Assembly: GCA_018222695.1 (NCBI GenBank)
Contig: JAAEZV010000010.1
Coordinates: 1 to 17,552 of the forward strand
Length of the DNA: 17,552 nt
Reading direction: 5' to 3'
From: Gammaproteobacteria bacterium
GTDB lineage: Bacteria; Pseudomonadota; Gammaproteobacteria; Pseudomonadales; Halieaceae
In this document: piece by piece, positions 16,230 to 17,552 of the stretch
Position numbering within the stretch: position 1 is the first letter of the stretch
Layout of the letters: the number at the start of each line of letters is the position of its first letter
Notes under the pieces: generated by a model
Databases searched by the model: none
Told to the model about the DNA's origin: nothing
Seen by the model: only the letters and a program-made list of their open reading frames with translations
Program-made: the position numbers and the translations under genes

Positions 16230-16256
16230 GGCGAATGGCCTAAAAACCAACTCGCC
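16230..16256 (+). repeat. Hairpin between pufB and pufA
   Basis: GGCGA (16230-16234) with TCGCC (16252-16256), extended inward by TGG (16236-16238) with CCA (16247-16249) across a small internal loop, and an A-rich apical loop. It may tune the relative stability or translation of pufB and pufA. The 75-base pufB-pufA gap is longer than usual for these genes. Confidence 0.4.
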
Positions 16257-16281
16257 ATAACAACGTAACGGAGACAATTTT

Positions 16282-16473
16282 ATGCACAGATTCTGGATGT
16301 TATTTGATCCACGCCAAGTCATGACGGGTCTTGTAGTTGCCGTGTTCACACTGGCACTGACTATCCATTTTATTCTGTTGAGTACTGACAGATATAACTG
16401 GTTAGGTGACCCCAATGGCGGCGGCCTTGCCGTTAGCACCCATCAAGAGGCTATGCCTCCTGCTCGGAGCTAA
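16282..16473 (+). CDS. pufA: LH1 antenna alpha subunit PufA
   Basis: PufA is the alpha polypeptide of LH1. The 63 residues contain the alpha-chain pattern FWMLFDPRQVMTGLVVAVF, one membrane span, and LTIHFILLSTDRYNWL, where His29 ligates bacteriochlorophyll and the Trp/Tyr residues after it set the absorption red-shift. The tail (GDPNGGGLAVSTHQEAMPPARS) is flexible and species-specific. The start follows ACGGAGAC at a good distance. It is the last puf gene and is followed by an intrinsic terminator. Beta and alpha are in the usual B-A order relative to each other. Confidence 0.96.
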   Translation: MHRFWMLFDPRQVMTGLVVAVFTLALTIHFILLSTDRYNWLGDPNGGGLAVSTHQEAMPPARS

Positions 16474-16482
16474 CACGTGTTA

Positions 16483-16510
16483 CAGGCCCCTCCTGGGGGC
16501 CTGATGTTTT
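16483..16510 (+). terminator. Intrinsic terminator after pufA
   Basis: CAGGCCCC (16483-16490), five-base loop, GGGGCCTG (16496-16503), then ATGTTTT. The 8-bp GC-rich stem begins ten bases after the pufA stop. The T-run is short (four), so some read-through toward idi is possible. It probably ends the puf superoperon. Confidence 0.75.
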
Positions 16511-16526
16511 ACGACCCGCGGTGAAG

Positions 16527-16617
16527 CCGTCAGGCGGAACCAGTGGTGACGGAAGTGGGAAAGTTTGCGATCACCCTGCCCCCAGAGCTGTCGATCGCCT
16601 TGAAGACTGAGCCACTT
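16527..16617 (+). other. Inverted-repeat-rich gap upstream of idi
   Basis: Between the puf terminator and idi lie 163 bases with no convincing gene. Three perfect 6-bp inverted repeats occur in order: CCGTCA/TGACGG (16527-16532, 16547-16552); AAGTGG/CCACTT (16553-16558, 16612-16617); and, nested inside the second, GCGATC/GATCGC (16567-16572, 16593-16598). They could fold a multi-stem RNA leader or a small RNA. Six-base stems can be chance, and I recognise no known riboswitch consensus. No good promoter is visible here. Confidence 0.35.
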
Positions 16618-16620
16618 TTC

Positions 16621-16670
16621 TGACATCACTTCCCTTCGGGGAGCGGGTCATTTTATTTTTTGGGAAGTGA
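16621..16670 (+). promoter_or_regulatory. Possible RNA switch at the idi ribosome-binding site
   Basis: Two mutually exclusive structures share bases 16631-16634. (1) TCCC-TTCG-GGGA (16631-16642), a UUCG tetraloop stem flanked by TGAC/GTCA (16621-16624, 16647-16650) and followed at once by TTTTATTTTTT (16651-16661): terminator-like. (2) TCACTTCCC (16626-16634) pairs perfectly over 9 bp with GGGAAGTGA (16662-16670), which contains the idi ribosome-binding site. The sequence is seen directly; the switching role is inference. Confidence 0.5.
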
Positions 16671-16673
16671 CCC

Positions 16674-17300
16674 ATGGACCCATCGCAAACGACCAAGGCA
16701 GCAGCAAACGGTGACGTCGTCTCTTTCGATAACGAGGCACTCATTATTGTCGATGCGCAGGACCGAATTCTCGGTCATGGGACCAAAGCTGAATTACATC
16801 AGGGGGCGGGTACGCTGCACCGAGCCTTCTCCATCTTCTTGTTTGATGACGCTGGACACGTGTTGCTGCAAAAACGGAGCGCCGACAAACCGCTCTGGCC
16901 CGGATTCTGGTCAAACACGTGTTGCAGTCATCCGCGCCGGGGCGAGTCCTATGGCATCGCCACACGCCGGCGGCTTAAGGAAGAACTGGGTGTAGAAGCA
17001 CCACTGCGGTTTACCCATCGATTTAGATATCAGGCGCAATTTAGCGCTGAGGGCGCCGAACACGAGTTGTGCTCCGTCTATGTCGGGCGCATCGACGGTG
17101 ACCCCGTGCCAAATCCCCAAGAAGTCAGTGACTGGCAATGGGTCAGCCCCTCGGCTTTGGATGAGTGGCTAGACACCAACCCTGAAAACCTCACACCCTG
17201 GTTCAAGCTTGAATGGGCGGCACTGCGTTCCGGCGAGCACGCCGAAACGCTGGAGAGGATTGGATTGAGCTGGAACCCAAGCCAGGCTCAGGCCGGCTGA
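16674..17300 (+). CDS. idi: Isopentenyl-diphosphate delta-isomerase, type I
   Basis: Idi interconverts isopentenyl and dimethylallyl diphosphate, balancing precursors for CrtE and so for carotenoids and the bacteriochlorophyll tail. The 208 residues show the type-I (Nudix-fold) signature: LHRAFSIFLFD (48-58), LLQKRSADKPLWPGFWSNTCCSHPRRGE with the catalytic-type Cys in NTCCSHP (81-87), Nudix-like RRRLKEELGVEA (98-109), and AEHELCSVYVG (128-138) with the catalytic Glu region. The N-terminus is about 20 residues longer than in some relatives. GGGAAG lies six bases before the ATG and can be masked by an upstream repeat. idi is transcribed in the puf direction but beyond a terminator. Its stop abuts the stop of the opposing ORF. 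Confidence 0.95.
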   Translation: MDPSQTTKAAANGDVVSFDNEALIIVDAQDRILGHGTKAELHQGAGTLHRAFSIFLFDDAGHVLLQKRSADKPLWPGFWSNTCCSHPRRGESYGIATRRRLKEELGVEAPLRFTHRFRYQAQFSAEGAEHELCSVYVGRIDGDPVPNPQEVSDWQWVSPSALDEWLDTNPENLTPWFKLEWAALRSGEHAETLERIGLSWNPSQAQAG

Positions 17301-17546
17301 CTAGAACGCCCTGAACGCCGGAGACGAATCGGTCCAAACGTGGGGCAGCATAGTGAGACCAAGCTCGGTTAAGCGGTAGCCGCCTGATGTCTCGTCAGCG
17401 TATCCCTGTCTCGCTAGTGGACGGATCCAGTTCTCGCGTTGAGTTTCTGTGAGACTGTCAACCGAAATACTCTGTCGACACATTAGGCTGCGCATGACCT
17501 TACGCTGCAGAACTTCACTGTCATCAGACCGCACTTCAGATGCCAC
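17301..17546 (-). CDS. Unidentified protein, possible winged-helix, probably 5'-truncated
   Basis: I do not recognise this protein. At least 81 residues are visible on the - strand, ending in WTDSSPAFRAF. The frame stays open to the window edge, and the only start seen is a GTG at 17546, so the real start may lie outside. The stretch LTETQRENWIRPLARQGYADETSGGYRLTELGLTML resembles the recognition helix plus wing of winged-helix DNA-binding proteins (GGYRLTELG as wing turn). That is an impression from pattern, not a family match. It ends directly against idi with no spacer, so the two genes are convergent. It may be the flank of the photosynthesis cluster or a regulator belonging to it. Confidence 0.5.
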   Translation of the reverse strand: MASEVRSDDSEVLQRKVMRSLMCRQSISVDSLTETQRENWIRPLARQGYADETSGGYRLTELGLTMLPHVWTDSSPAFRAF

Positions 17547-17552
17547 TGATAG

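Noticed and set aside
16521..16622. Two short + strand peptides starting at GTG (29 and about 25 residues) in the gap before idi
   Set aside because: No ribosome-binding site, non-ATG starts, overlapping frames and no recognisable pattern; the inverted repeats explain the region better.
1..17552. CRISPR arrays, tRNA/rRNA genes, insertion sequences, transposases
   Set aside because: No regularly spaced repeats, no tRNA-like cloverleaf recognised, and no transposase motifs or flanking duplications seen on either strand.

Overview
The window is one end of a photosynthesis gene cluster of an anoxygenic phototrophic proteobacterium. It holds 18 protein-coding genes: 16 on the + strand, crtC and a partial unidentified gene on the - strand. 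The cluster makes bacteriochlorophyll a (bchD, bchO, bchC, bchX, bchY, bchZ) and acyclic carotenoids (crtI, crtB, crtC, crtE, crtF). It also makes a type-II reaction centre with a bound tetrahaem cytochrome and an LH1 antenna (pufQ, pufL, pufM, pufC, pufB, pufA), and supplies isoprenoid precursor (idi). The moderately high GC content, the crtIB/crtC/crtEF-bchCXYZ-puf layout and the puf order L-M-C-B-A suggest a gammaproteobacterial aerobic anoxygenic phototroph of the OM60/NOR5 (Halieaceae, Congregibacter/Luminiphilus-like) type. That placement is inferred from recalled gene order and sequence character; I could not run a search.

Layout. 1-1842: the 3' part of bchD and bchO, overlapping by ATGA. 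1936-4522: crtI and crtB, preceded by a PpsR/CrtJ-type operator (TGT-N12-ACA). 4528-5541: crtC on the - strand, convergent with crtB (5 bp apart) and divergent from crtE. The crtC-crtE gap carries two PpsR-type boxes. 5598-7625: crtE and crtF. 7626-7753: regulatory gap with two PpsR-type boxes overlapping a good sigma70-like promoter. 7754-12615: bchC, bchX, bchY, bchZ, all overlapping at their ends. 12670-16473: pufQ, pufL, pufM, pufC, pufB, pufA, with RNA hairpins in the gaps and a terminator after pufA. 16474-16673: a gap rich in inverted repeats. 16674-17300: idi. 17301-17546: a convergent, probably 5'-truncated, unidentified - strand ORF. No gene-free stretch exceeds about 200 bp.

How it works together. 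Idi and CrtE supply GGPP for carotenoids and, after reduction, for the bacteriochlorophyll tail. CrtB and CrtI make the coloured acyclic carotene, which CrtC hydrates and CrtF methylates; crtD is not in its usual place. BchD with BchI and BchH (not in the window) inserts Mg. BchXYZ reduces ring B of chlorophyllide and BchC oxidises the ring-A hydroxyethyl side chain. PufL/PufM bind the pigments, PufC re-reduces the special pair, and PufB/PufA form the LH1 ring. The spaced operators point to coordinated redox/light repression by a PpsR/CrtJ homologue encoded elsewhere.

No wholly new system is evident. The points most worth following are: the puf order with antenna genes last and hairpins placed differently from the textbook operon; the L213-Asn/M44-Asp and L104-Gln reaction-centre residues; the 26-bp operator spacing repeated at two promoters; and the idi leader, where a terminator-like hairpin and a ribosome-site-blocking helix compete for the same bases.
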